DNA from: an uncultured bacterium
GTDB lineage: Bacteria > Bacillota > Clostridia > Oscillospirales > Oscillospiraceae
DNA: 37,996 bases
Direction of reading: 5' to 3'
NCBI GenBank assembly: GCA_947643715.1
Contig: CANRXB010000024.1
Location: forward strand, 1-37,996
The translations under genes and the position numbers were made by a program. Below, piece after piece: positions 26,011-34,367 of this stretch. The notes under the pieces are model-generated. The model saw only the letters and a program-made list of their open reading frames with translations, did not search any database and was not told the origin of the DNA. Positions within the stretch are counted from its first letter, which is position 1, and every line of letters begins with the position of its first letter.

Positions 26011-26071
26011 AATATGTGGAACATTGCCCAGAAATGTCGGGAGCAAATCGGATAACTATGCAAAAAATCAC

Positions 26072-26100
26072 TTGCCAACGGTGCGGGCAGGGAGTATACT
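26072..26100 (+). promoter_or_regulatory. Sigma-A promoter for the arginine operon
   Basis: TTGCCA (26072-26077, five of six) and TATACT (26095-26100, five of six) are 17 bases apart. The start would be near 26107, giving a leader of about 53 bases before argG. I see no convincing ARG box, terminator-antiterminator pair or T-box in it. Confidence 0.75.
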
Positions 26101-26159
26101 CTTGACCAAGATAGCGCGAACGGGCGCTGGGCCGATAAATAGAAAATGGAGGGATCACC

Positions 26160-27374
26160 GTGACTGACGTGAAAAAAGTTGTGCTGGCTTATTCCGGCGG
26201 GCTGGATACATCCATCATCATCCCCTGGCTGAAGGAAAATTACAACGATCCTGAGATCGTGGCCGTGTCTGCCGACGTGGGGCAGGGGGACGAGCTGGAC
26301 GGGTTGGAGGAGAAGGCGATCAAGACCGGCGCCTCTAAGCTGTATATCGAGGACCTCACGGACGTGATGGTGGACGAGGTGATCGTCCCGTCCATGATGA
26401 TGGGGGCCAAGTATGAGGACTATCTGCTGGGCACCGCCTTCGCCCGGCCGGTGATCGCCCGCCGTCTGGTGGAGATCGCGAGGAAGGAAGGGGCCGACGC
26501 CATCTGCCACGGCTGTACGGGCAAGGGGAACGACCAGGTGCGCTTCGAGCTGGCCATCAAGCGTTTCGCGCCCGAGATGCGGATCATCGCCCCCTGGCGG
26601 GAGTGGTCCATCAAGGGCCGGGACGAGGAGATCGACTACGCTGAGGCCCACGACGTGCCGCTGAAGATCTCCCGGGAGACCAATTACTCCAAGGACAAGA
26701 ACCTGTGGCACCTCAGCCATGAGGGGCTGGATCTGGAGGACCCTGCCAATGAGCCCCAGTACGACAAGCCCGGGTTCCTGGAGATGAGCGTGTCTCCTTT
26801 CCAGGCCCCTGATGAGCCCACCTATGTGACGCTGGACTTCGAGAAGGGCTGGCCGGTGGCCGTCGATGGAGAGCGGATGAAGGCGTCCGACATCATCCGC
26901 AGGCTGAACGAGCTGGGTGGGGACAACGGGATCGGCCTGCTGGACATCGTGGAGAACCGTCTGGTGGGCATGAAGGACCGCGGCGTGTACGAGACGCCGG
27001 GCGGCGCCGTCCTCTACCGGGCCCATGAGGTGCTGGAGATGATCACGGTGGACAAGGACACCAAGCACATGAAGTCCAAGCTGGCGGTGGATTTCGCCGA
27101 CCTGGTGTATAACGGCAAGTGGTTCACCCCCTTGCGGGAGGCTCTCCAGGCGTTTGCCGTGGACACCCAGAAGCATGTCACGGGCACGGTGAAGCTGAAG
27201 CTGTACAAGGGCAACATCATCACCGCTTCCGTCACCTCTCCCGAGACGCTGTACTCCGAGGATCTGGTGACGTTCGAGGAGAGCGATTACGATCAGCATG
27301 ACGCCACCGGCTTCATCAACCTGTGGGGCCTGCCGGACAAGGTGCAGGCGCTGAGAGATCAGAAGAGACTGTGA
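26160..27374 (+). CDS. argG: Argininosuccinate synthase
   Basis: The 404-residue enzyme joins citrulline and aspartate with ATP to form argininosuccinate. The P-loop-like [12 protein letters not shown] (9-20) binds [39 protein letters not shown] is the central signature in two overlapping parts, and the C-terminal half continues without interruption. The GTG at 26160 has GGAGGGA about 7 bases upstream. It is the first gene of the arginine cluster although it catalyses the penultimate step. Confidence 0.98.
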   Translation: MTDVKKVVLAYSGGLDTSIIIPWLKENYNDPEIVAVSADVGQGDELDGLEEKAIKTGASKLYIEDLTDVMVDEVIVPSMMMGAKYEDYLLGTAFARPVIARRLVEIARKEGADAICHGCTGKGNDQVRFELAIKRFAPEMRIIAPWREWSIKGRDEEIDYAEAHDVPLKISRETNYSKDKNLWHLSHEGLDLEDPANEPQYDKPGFLEMSVSPFQAPDEPTYVTLDFEKGWPVAVDGERMKASDIIRRLNELGGDNGIGLLDIVENRLVGMKDRGVYETPGGAVLYRAHEVLEMITVDKDTKHMKSKLAVDFADLVYNGKWFTPLREALQAFAVDTQKHVTGTVKLKLYKGNIITASVTSPETLYSEDLVTFEESDYDQHDATGFINLWGLPDKVQALRDQKRL

Positions 27375-27385
27375 CCGTGAGCGTT

Positions 27386-27416
27386 CCTGCCGCCGGGCCG
27401 ATGGCCCGGCGGCAGG
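27386..27416 (+). other. Strong intercistronic hairpin between argG and argH
   Basis: A perfect stem of 14 pairs, C plus CTGCCGCCGGGCC (27386-27399) against GGCCCGGCGGCAG plus G (27403-27416), closes a three-base GAT loop in the gap between the genes. No U-tract follows, so it is more likely an mRNA-stabilising or ribosome-spacing element than a terminator. Confidence 0.65.
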
Positions 27417-27443
27417 GCGCATGATATGAGCGAGGTGATCGTT

Positions 27444-28838
27444 ATGAAACTCTGGGCAGGCCGTTTCCAGAAGGAGACCGACACTCTGGTCAACGACTTC
27501 AATTCGTCCATCGGGTTCGACGCGCGGCTGTATGAGCAGGACATCCGAGGCTCTATGGCCCACGCCGCCATGTTGGGGGAGACCGGCGTCATCGAGGCGC
27601 ATGAGGCGGAAAAGATCGTAGAGGGGCTGCGAGCCATCCTGGCGGACATCGAGGCCGACCGGGTGGAGTTCTCGTTGGACAACGAGGACATCCACATGAA
27701 CATCGAGGCGCTGCTCACCGAACGGATCGGGCAGACGGGCAAGCGCCTGCACACCGCCCGCTCCCGCAACGACCAGGTGGCCACCGATTTCCGCCTCTAT
27801 GTGAAGGAGGAGATCCCACACATCATCGGCCTGGTACTGGATCTGGAAAAGGTGCTGGTGAAGAAGGCCAAAGCCAACCTGGACGTCGTCATGCCCGGCT
27901 ACACCCATCTGCAGCGGGCGCAGCCCACCACGTTCGGCCATTATATGATGGCTTACGCCAACATGCTCAAGCGGGACGTGACCCGGCTGGAGGACTGCAT
28001 GGAGCGGATGGACGAGTGCCCGCTGGGATCTGGGGCGCTGGCGACGTCCACTTATCCGGTGGATCGGTTCAAGACCGCCGCCGCCCTGGGGTTCGCGAAG
28101 CCCACCGACAATTCCATGGACTCCGTGTCCGACCGCGACTATGCCATCGAGCTATTGTCGGCATTGTCCATCCTGATGATGCACCTGTCCCGTTTCTCTG
28201 AGGAGATCATCCTGTGGTGCTCCTGGGAATTCAAGTTCGTGGAACTGGACGACGCCTATTCCACAGGCTCGTCTATCATGCCCCAGAAGAAGAATCCTGA
28301 TGTGGCCGAGCTGGTCCGGGGCAAGACCGGGCGGGTGTACGGTTCGCTCATCACGCTGCTCACGGTGATGAAGGGGCTGCCCCTCGCCTATAACAAGGAT
28401 ATGCAGGAGGACAAGGAGCCGGTATTCGATGCCATCGATACGGTGGAGCTGTGCGTCCCGGTGTTCGCCGCCATGCTGGATACGCTGACGGTGAAGAGCA
28501 AGAACATGGCCCGGGCCGCGTCGGTGGGGTTCATCAACGCCACGGACTGTGCCGACTATCTGGTGAAGAAAGGGATGCCCTTCCGGGAGGCATACATGAT
28601 CGTGGGGCGGCTGGTCCACATGTGCATCCGTACAGGGGAGAGCCTGGACACCTTGCCGCTGAAAGATTTCCGGGCCATCTCCGGGCTGTTCGACGAGAGC
28701 GTGTACGACGCGCTCCAGCTCAGGACCTGCGTCAACGAGCGCAAGGTGTACGGCGGGCCGTCGGAAGAGAGCGTGAAAAAGCAGATCGCACTCATCGAAG
28801 AGTTCATCGACCGGCGCTGTGCCGCAGCGGAGGGATGA
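27444..28838 (+). CDS. argH: Argininosuccinate lyase
   Basis: The 464-residue lyase splits argininosuccinate into arginine and fumarate. MKLWAGRF is the usual N-terminus, TARSRNDQVATDFRLY (104-119) and the catalytic loop GSSIMPQKKNPD (275-286, serines 276-277) are intact. The ATG at 27444 is chosen because GAGGTG lies 6 bases or so upstream and the family begins there; an ATG at 27426 lacks a site. The stop is one base before the next start, so the following PAS protein is coupled to it. Confidence 0.97.
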   Translation: MKLWAGRFQKETDTLVNDFNSSIGFDARLYEQDIRGSMAHAAMLGETGVIEAHEAEKIVEGLRAILADIEADRVEFSLDNEDIHMNIEALLTERIGQTGKRLHTARSRNDQVATDFRLYVKEEIPHIIGLVLDLEKVLVKKAKANLDVVMPGYTHLQRAQPTTFGHYMMAYANMLKRDVTRLEDCMERMDECPLGSGALATSTYPVDRFKTAAALGFAKPTDNSMDSVSDRDYAIELLSALSILMMHLSRFSEEIILWCSWEFKFVELDDAYSTGSSIMPQKKNPDVAELVRGKTGRVYGSLITLLTVMKGLPLAYNKDMQEDKEPVFDAIDTVELCVPVFAAMLDTLTVKSKNMARAASVGFINATDCADYLVKKGMPFREAYMIVGRLVHMCIRTGESLDTLPLKDFRAISGLFDESVYDALQLRTCVNERKVYGGPSEESVKKQIALIEEFIDRRCAAAEG

Positions 28839-28839
28839 C

Positions 28840-29217
28840 ATGGATCTGCTCCCATTTTTCAAGAGCGTGTTGGATCAGGACCGCTGCCCGGTGGTGTTGT
28901 GCGATCTGGACCATACCGTCATATATATGAACCCGGCGGCGGGAAAGCGGTATGCCGGGAGCGGCGGCATGGCCTTGGTGGGCGCGAGCCTGTTCCAGTG
29001 CCATGGCCCCCGGTCCCAGGAAGCGATCCAAAAGGTGGTGGACTGGTTCGCGCAGGACAAGGAGCACGACCGGATCTACACCTCCCGCAACGATCGGGAG
29101 AACAAGGACGTATACATGGTGGCCCTGCGGGACAGCGGCGGGGGATTGATCGGTTACTATGAAAAGCACGAGTACCGGGACAGGGAGACCATGGAGCGAT
29201 ACGATTTCAGGCCGTGA
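28840..29217 (+). CDS. Small free-standing PAS-domain protein inside the arginine operon
   Basis: The 125-residue protein consists of one PAS-like fold: VVLCDLDHTVIYMNPAAGKRY in the first strands, then VGASLFQCH, an amphipathic helix, and a C-terminal NDRENKDVYMVALRDSGGGLIGYYEKHEYR. No output domain, signal peptide or membrane helix is present. The start at 28840 is one base after the argH stop, with GGAGGGA inside argH. Its position among seven arginine enzymes suggests a role tied to arginine metabolism, for instance a ligand-binding adaptor, but I know of no assigned function. A conserved cysteine (CHG) could serve in redox or metal sensing; that is speculation. Confidence 0.85.
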   Translation: MDLLPFFKSVLDQDRCPVVLCDLDHTVIYMNPAAGKRYAGSGGMALVGASLFQCHGPRSQEAIQKVVDWFAQDKEHDRIYTSRNDRENKDVYMVALRDSGGGLIGYYEKHEYRDRETMERYDFRP

Positions 29218-29241
29218 GATACGGCGTAGGACGTGATGAGA

Positions 29242-30213
29242 ATGACGAGACCGATCATCTATATCGACGGCAAAGAGGGGACCACCGGCCTGCAGATCTA
29301 TGAGCGGCTGGGGGAGCGGGACGATATCGAGCTCATCCTCATCGATGAGGACAAGCGCAAGGACGTAGAGGAGCGGCGCAAGCTGCTCAATGCCGCCGAT
29401 CTGGTGTTCCTTTGCCTGCCTGACGCAGCCGCTCGCGAGGCGGTGTCCCTCATCGCCAACGAGCGGACCAGGATCATCGACTGCTCCACGGCCCACCGCA
29501 CAGCGGAAGGGTGGACGTACGGCTTCCCGGAGCTTTTTGGTCAGCGGGAGAAGATCGCGGGGGCCAAGCGGGTGGCGAATCCCGGCTGTCACGCCACGGG
29601 GTTCATCTCCATCGTCCAGCCCTTGGTGGCGGCCGGGACGATCGCCAGGGACGCTGCGCTGACCTGTTTCTCCCTGACGGGTTATTCCGGCGGGGGGAAG
29701 AAGATGATCGCCTGGTATGAGAGCGCGGACAGGCCCCCGGCGCTGTCCAGCCCGGCGCTCTACGGGCTGCTCCAGGACCACAAACACCTGCCGGAGATGC
29801 AGCGGGTGTGCGGATTGGACCAGCCGCCGGTGTTCGTGCCCATCGTGGACGACTACTACAAGGGCATGGCGGTGACCGTGCCTTTGCATAGGAAAGGATT
29901 GTCGGGCGTCTCCACCCTGCACGACGTGTGGCAGAGGCTGGCGGACAGCTATGCCGATAGCCGGGAGACCGGCGCCGTCCGGGTGGAATGGGATCCATCC
30001 GACCCGGAGAGCGGCGTGGATACTGGCTTCAAGATCTATGCCGGGCAGTGGCAGGGCAAGGACACCCTGTCCCTGATCGTGGCGGGGAACGATGAACGGC
30101 TGAGCGTCACCGCGCTGTTCGACAATCTGGGGAAAGGGGCGTCGGGCGCGGCGGTGCAGAACATGAACCTGATGCTGGGCTTCGAGGAGACGAAGGGCCT
30201 GGATATGAGATAG
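29242..30213 (+). CDS. argC: N-acetyl-gamma-glutamyl-phosphate reductase (type 2)
   Basis: The 323-residue reductase converts N-acetylglutamyl phosphate to the semialdehyde with NADPH. IIYIDGKEGTTGLQI is the nucleotide-binding start of the type 2 ArgC family, and C116 in VANPGCHATGF is the nucleophile. The short length and missing N-terminal extension separate it from the 345-residue type 1 enzymes. Three starts lie close together (GTG 29233, ATG 29236, ATG 29242); AGGA at 29228-29231 serves either ATG, and homology to the family favours 29242. Confidence 0.95.
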   Translation: MTRPIIYIDGKEGTTGLQIYERLGERDDIELILIDEDKRKDVEERRKLLNAADLVFLCLPDAAAREAVSLIANERTRIIDCSTAHRTAEGWTYGFPELFGQREKIAGAKRVANPGCHATGFISIVQPLVAAGTIARDAALTCFSLTGYSGGGKKMIAWYESADRPPALSSPALYGLLQDHKHLPEMQRVCGLDQPPVFVPIVDDYYKGMAVTVPLHRKGLSGVSTLHDVWQRLADSYADSRETGAVRVEWDPSDPESGVDTGFKIYAGQWQGKDTLSLIVAGNDERLSVTALFDNLGKGASGAAVQNMNLMLGFEETKGLDMR

Positions 30214-30241
30214 GAGTAGGATCTTGAGCTGAGAGTTTCTT

Positions 30242-30270
30242 TTTGGGCCCTGCGATTGGGAAGGGCCAAA
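30242..30270 (+). other. Hairpin in front of the argJ ribosome binding site
   Basis: TTTGGGCCCT (30242-30251) pairs with AGGGCCAAA (30262-30270) with one bulged base. It ends just before AAAAGGAGT, the argJ binding site, and has no U-tract. It may tune argJ translation or be incidental. Confidence 0.4.
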
Positions 30271-30287
30271 GAAAAGGAGTTGCGATC

Positions 30288-31511
30288 ATGTTGAAAGAGA
30301 TATCCGGCGGCGTATGCGCCGCCAAAGGGTTCACGGCCTCCGGCGTCCATTGCGGCGTGAAGGCGGGCAGCAGCGCGGACAAGAACGATCTGGCCCTGAT
30401 CTTGTCGGAGCAGGAGTGTGCCGCCGCCGCTGTCTATACCTTGAACCGGGTGAAGGCCGCCCCCATCTATGTGACCATGAGCCACCTGGAGGACGGGGTG
30501 TGCCGGGGCATCATCGCCAACAGCGGAAACGCCAATGCCTGCGCCCCGTTGAGCCATGAGAACGCGGAGCAGATGTGCGCTCTGGCCGCCAAGGCCACCG
30601 GGCTGAAGCCCGGCGATCTCGCGGTCGCCTCCACCGGGGTCATCGGTCAGGAGCTGAACATCGCAGCCATCGAGAAGGGGATGCCCGCCCTTGCCGCAGC
30701 CCTGAGCGCGGACGGCTCCGATGCTGCCGCTCATGCGATCATGACCACCGACACGGTGAAGAAGGAGACCGCCGTGTCGGTGAACATCGGCGGCAAGAAC
30801 GTCACGATCGGGGCCATCGCCAAAGGTTCCGGCATGATCCACCCCAACATGGGCACCATGCTGTGCTTCATCACCACCGACTGCGCCATCACCCAGGACG
30901 TGCTCCAGGATGCGCTCCATGAGATCGTCCCGCGCACGTTCAACAGGGTCACGGTGGATGGGGACACCTCCACCAACGATATGTGCGTGGTGTTGGCCAA
31001 TGGAATGGCGGGCAACGAGCAGATCGAGTGGAAGGACGACAGCTATACGCTGTTCTATAAAGCGCTGCATCAGGTGTGCCAGACCATGGCCCGGGCCATC
31101 GCTGCCGACGGAGAAGGTGCGTCCCGGCTGATCACCTGTACCGTCCGTTCCGCCCGCAGCGAGGAGAGCGCGGAGCGGCTGGCCAAGGCGGTGGTGGGCT
31201 CGTCGCTGGTGAAAGCGGCGCTGTTCGGCACGGACGCCAACTGGGGCCGGGTGCTGTGCGCTATGGGCTACTCCAAGGCGCCCTTCCGCCCGGAGTATGT
31301 GGACGTGAGCTTCTCCTCCATCCAGGGGAGCATCCTGGTGTGCGAGAAGGGCACTGGCCTGGACTTCGACGAGGAGCTGGCCAAGAAGATCCTTGCCCAG
31401 GACGAGGTGGTCATCGAGGTCTCGCTCAACGAGGGGAACTGCGAGGCCACCTGCTGGGGCTGCGATCTGACATACGAATATGTGAAGATCAACGGCGATT
31501 ACAGAACTTGA
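30288..31511 (+). CDS. argJ: Bifunctional glutamate N-acetyltransferase / ornithine acetyltransferase
   Basis: The 407-residue enzyme transfers the acetyl group from N-acetylornithine to glutamate, closing the cyclic arginine pathway, and may also use acetyl-CoA. The precursor is normally cut before a threonine that becomes the nucleophile: here MIHPNMGTMLCFITTDC places it at T190, after Gly rather than the commoner Ala. FGTDANWGRVLCAMGYS and the terminal NGDYRT are family marks. The ATG at 30288 has AAAAGGAGT 7-8 bases upstream; a frame reaching 30243 includes a hairpin and no site. Presence of argJ, with no argA or argE here, argues for the cyclic route. Confidence 0.96.
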   Translation: MLKEISGGVCAAKGFTASGVHCGVKAGSSADKNDLALILSEQECAAAAVYTLNRVKAAPIYVTMSHLEDGVCRGIIANSGNANACAPLSHENAEQMCALAAKATGLKPGDLAVASTGVIGQELNIAAIEKGMPALAAALSADGSDAAAHAIMTTDTVKKETAVSVNIGGKNVTIGAIAKGSGMIHPNMGTMLCFITTDCAITQDVLQDALHEIVPRTFNRVTVDGDTSTNDMCVVLANGMAGNEQIEWKDDSYTLFYKALHQVCQTMARAIAADGEGASRLITCTVRSARSEESAERLAKAVVGSSLVKAALFGTDANWGRVLCAMGYSKAPFRPEYVDVSFSSIQGSILVCEKGTGLDFDEELAKKILAQDEVVIEVSLNEGNCEATCWGCDLTYEYVKINGDYRT

Positions 31512-31533
31512 TGAATAAAGGTGGTTGTCATCC

Positions 31534-32388
31534 ATGTCCTCACTCATTGACCGCGCCCAGGTGCTGGCCGAGGCGATGCCTTATATCCAAAAATACAACG
31601 GCAAGACCGTGGTAGTGAAGTATGGCGGGAACGCCATGATCTCGGAGGAGCTGCGTCAGGCGGTGATCTCCGACCTCATCCTGCTCTCCCTGGTAGGGGT
31701 CCGGGTGGTGGTCGTCCACGGCGGCGGGCCGGAGATCAGCGATATGCTCAAGCGCCTGGGGCATGAGTCCAGGTTCGTGGATGGCTTGCGCTACACCGAC
31801 GAGGAGACGATGGAGGTCGTCCAGCAGGTGCTGTGCGGCAAGGTGAACAAGGACCTTGTGGCCCTGATCAACGGGCAGGGCGGCAGGGCCGTGGGCCTGT
31901 GCGGCATGGACGCGGATCTGTTCCAGGCCGTCCGGCTGGACGAGAAGTATGGAGCGGTGGGCTCCATCGTCAAGGTAGAGCCGGGAGTGGTGGAGGATGC
32001 GCTCCACAACAGGTATATGCCCGTGATATCCACCGTAGCGCGGGGCTGCGACGGTCCCATGTCATACAATGTGAACGCAGACACTGCCGCAGCCAAGCTG
32101 GCCGTCGCCATGGGGGCGGAGAAGCTGTTGCTGCTCACCGATGTGCGCGGGCTGCTCACCGATCCGGAGGACGAGTCCACCCTGATCCCTCTTGCCAGAG
32201 CGTCTGAGGTGCCGGGGCTCGTGAAGGACGGCGTCATCCAGGGCGGCATGATCCCGAAGATCGATTGCGCTGTGGAGGCGGTACGTTCCGGTGTGAAGAG
32301 CACCGTCATCCTGGACGGACGCATCCCGCATGCCATCCTGATTGAGCTGTTGAGCGACGCGGGCGTGGGCACAATGATCACCGTGTGA
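31534..32388 (+). CDS. argB: Acetylglutamate kinase
   Basis: The 284-residue kinase phosphorylates N-acetylglutamate. VVKYGGNAM and VVVHGGGPEIS are the glycine loops around the phosphates, YNVNADTAAAKLA binds substrate, and LLTDVRGLL with the terminal GVGTMI are conserved. The length and an N-terminal helix of about 20 residues resemble arginine-inhibited hexameric enzymes, so feedback inhibition is likely. AAAGGTGG lies about 11 bases before the ATG; an upstream TTG at 31525 is less likely. Confidence 0.96.
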   Translation: MSSLIDRAQVLAEAMPYIQKYNGKTVVVKYGGNAMISEELRQAVISDLILLSLVGVRVVVVHGGGPEISDMLKRLGHESRFVDGLRYTDEETMEVVQQVLCGKVNKDLVALINGQGGRAVGLCGMDADLFQAVRLDEKYGAVGSIVKVEPGVVEDALHNRYMPVISTVARGCDGPMSYNVNADTAAAKLAVAMGAEKLLLLTDVRGLLTDPEDESTLIPLARASEVPGLVKDGVIQGGMIPKIDCAVEAVRSGVKSTVILDGRIPHAILIELLSDAGVGTMITV

Positions 32389-32398
32389 GGAGGGCGTC

Positions 32399-33601
32399 AT
32401 GATGACCTTTGAGGAACTGAGGGAACTGGACAGCCGGTATGTGGTCCAAAGCTATGGGAGGAACCCCATCGCCATCGACCATGGACACGGATCCACCCTG
32501 TACGGTGTGGACGGCAGGGAGTATATCGATTTCGCCTCTGGGATCGGCGTGCTCTCGGTGGGCACCGCCCATCCGAAGTGGGCGGCGGCGGTAGCGGAGC
32601 AGGCCGACAGGCTGGGCCATGTCTCGAACCTATATTATTCGCAGCCATACATCAGGCTGGCGGAAAGCTTGTGTACCCGCTCCGGCATGGCGGCGGCTTT
32701 CTTCGGCAATTCTGGCGCGGAAGGCAACGAGGGCCTCATCAAGCTGGCCCGGAAGTATTCCTGGGAGAAGTACGGCGAGGGGAGAGGGACCGTCATCACC
32801 CTGGACCGGTCCTTCCATGGCCGCACCATCACCACGCTGGCCGCTACCGGCCAGGATGTGTTCCACAAGTATTTCTTCCCCTTCACCGAAGGCTTCCGCC
32901 GGGCCGCTCCCGACCTGGACAGCATCCGGCAGGCTGCGGGCCATGATGTATGCGCGGTGCTGGTGGAGCTGGTGCAGGGAGAGGGCGGCGTGCTGCCCTT
33001 GGAGCGTGGGTTCGTCCAGGACCTGGCCAAGCTGTGTTCCGACCGGGATTGGCTGCTGCTGGTGGACGAGGTGCAGACCGGTATCGGCCGCACGGGCTCC
33101 TTGTTCTGCTTCCAGCAGTATGGCATCCAGCCCGACGCGGTGTCCTTCGCCAAGGGCGTGGCGGGCGGGCTGCCCATGGGTGGTCTCCTGGTGAACGAGA
33201 GGTGCCGGAAGGTGTTCGGCCCTGGCGATCACGCCTCCACGTTCGGCGGAAATCCGGTGTCCGCCGCTGCTGCCTGCGCTGTGCTGGATATCTTGGACGA
33301 TGAGACCATCGGCAAGGTGGAGGAGAAGGGCCGGTATCTGCGCGGAGCCATCGAGGCCATGGATCTGCCGTGCCTTGGGAAGACCCGAGGCATGGGCTTG
33401 ATGATCGGAGTGGAGGTAGCGGAGGGCTCTTCCAATAAAGAGCTGTGCGCTGCACTGAACCAGGGGGGGCTGTTGAGCCTCACCGCCGGGCCGGGGCTGC
33501 GGTTCCTGCCGCCGCTGACCATCACCAAGGAGGAGATGGACAAGGGGCTGGCGATCATGGAAACGGTGCTTTCCCGATCGAAAGGGGCACATCATGGCTA
33601 A
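32399..33601 (+). CDS. argD: Acetylornithine aminotransferase
   Basis: The 400-residue class III PLP aminotransferase converts N-acetylglutamate semialdehyde to N-acetylornithine. D223 in LLLVDEVQTGIGRTG and the cofactor lysine K252 in SFAKGVAGGLPMG are intact, as is FFGNSGAEGNEGLIKLAR. GGAGGG precedes two adjacent ATG codons, of which the first is taken. Its last eight bases overlap the next gene. Related 4-aminobutyrate or ornithine aminotransferases look alike, but the operon makes ArgD the clear choice. Confidence 0.96.
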   Translation: MMTFEELRELDSRYVVQSYGRNPIAIDHGHGSTLYGVDGREYIDFASGIGVLSVGTAHPKWAAAVAEQADRLGHVSNLYYSQPYIRLAESLCTRSGMAAAFFGNSGAEGNEGLIKLARKYSWEKYGEGRGTVITLDRSFHGRTITTLAATGQDVFHKYFFPFTEGFRRAAPDLDSIRQAAGHDVCAVLVELVQGEGGVLPLERGFVQDLAKLCSDRDWLLLVDEVQTGIGRTGSLFCFQQYGIQPDAVSFAKGVAGGLPMGGLLVNERCRKVFGPGDHASTFGGNPVSAAAACAVLDILDDETIGKVEEKGRYLRGAIEAMDLPCLGKTRGMGLMIGVEVAEGSSNKELCAALNQGGLLSLTAGPGLRFLPPLTITKEEMDKGLAIMETVLSRSKGAHHG

Positions 33602-34367
33602 ATTATACGACAGAGCGGACATTTACGACCTGCTGGAGACCGATCGGCGGTATCAGATCGTCAAGCGGCACTGGGAGCGGGTGCTGTCCGGCAAACAGGT
33701 GCGGGACCTGTTGGACGTGAGCATCGGGTCGGGGAACCTGACCTTGCCGCTGGCAGAGCTGGGGATTGGGCTGTACGGATCCGACTTGAGCGAGCACATG
33801 CTGGAAAGGTGCAGAGAGAAGGCGGACAAGAAGGGCTTCCCCATCGATCTGCGGGCCAGCGATTTCCGCCGGCTGGATGAGAGCTTCGATATGATGTTCG
33901 ACTGCGTGGCCAGCACAGGGAACTCCCTGCCCTATGTCACCAACGATGAGGTCCTGGACGTGCTCGGGCAGATGGACCGTTTGGTGAGGCCCGGCGGATA
34001 TCTTTACTTCGATGTCAGGAATTGGGACAAGATAACGGCGACGAAACAGCGTTTCTATACCTATGATCCCACGTTCCTCGAAAATGGTGTGAGGATGGAT
34101 CTGGTCCAGGTGTGGGACCACCATGAGGACGGCTCCATGACCTTCCATCTGCTCTATACCTTTGAGCGGGAGAACAAGAAATTTCAAAAGGAGATCTTTG
34201 AGGAGCATTATTTCCCCATCATGCGGCATGTCCTGCTGGACGGGCTGGAGCGGCTGGGCTATGGGGAGATCGAGCTCATGAACCTCCCCGCCTTTGTGGA
34301 GACCGTGGAGCCGGATGAGGCGGATTGGTATTGTGTGCTCGCTCGAAAACAGGAGGCGTCGATATGA
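33594..34367 (+). CDS. Class I SAM-dependent methyltransferase
   Basis: The 257-residue protein has a Rossmann methyltransferase fold: motif I LLDVSIGSGNLTLPLAELG (39-57), the acidic residue after strand 2 in YGSDLSEHML, FDMMFDCVASTGNSLPYV as motif II, and RPGGYLYFDVRN as the following strand. The C-terminal part (about 150-257) is a family-specific region of unknown specificity. It overlaps argD by eight bases and argF by four (ATGA), so it is fully embedded in the operon. Substrate is unknown; small molecules are more usual than DNA for this architecture. It could act on an arginine-pathway metabolite or be an unrelated passenger. Confidence 0.9.
   Translation: MAKLYDRADIYDLLETDRRYQIVKRHWERVLSGKQVRDLLDVSIGSGNLTLPLAELGIGLYGSDLSEHMLERCREKADKKGFPIDLRASDFRRLDESFDMMFDCVASTGNSLPYVTNDEVLDVLGQMDRLVRPGGYLYFDVRNWDKITATKQRFYTYDPTFLENGVRMDLVQVWDHHEDGSMTFHLLYTFERENKKFQKEIFEEHYFPIMRHVLLDGLERLGYGEIELMNLPAFVETVEPDEADWYCVLARKQEASI

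Noticed and set aside
25844-26158. N-terminal extension of the cysteine desulfurase
   Set aside because: It contains the nifS promoter and the argG promoter, and the family starts at MIYADNAATT.
26101-26159. T-box or ARG-box attenuation before argG
   Set aside because: The leader is only about 53 bases with no terminator, and no clear ArgR consensus was found.
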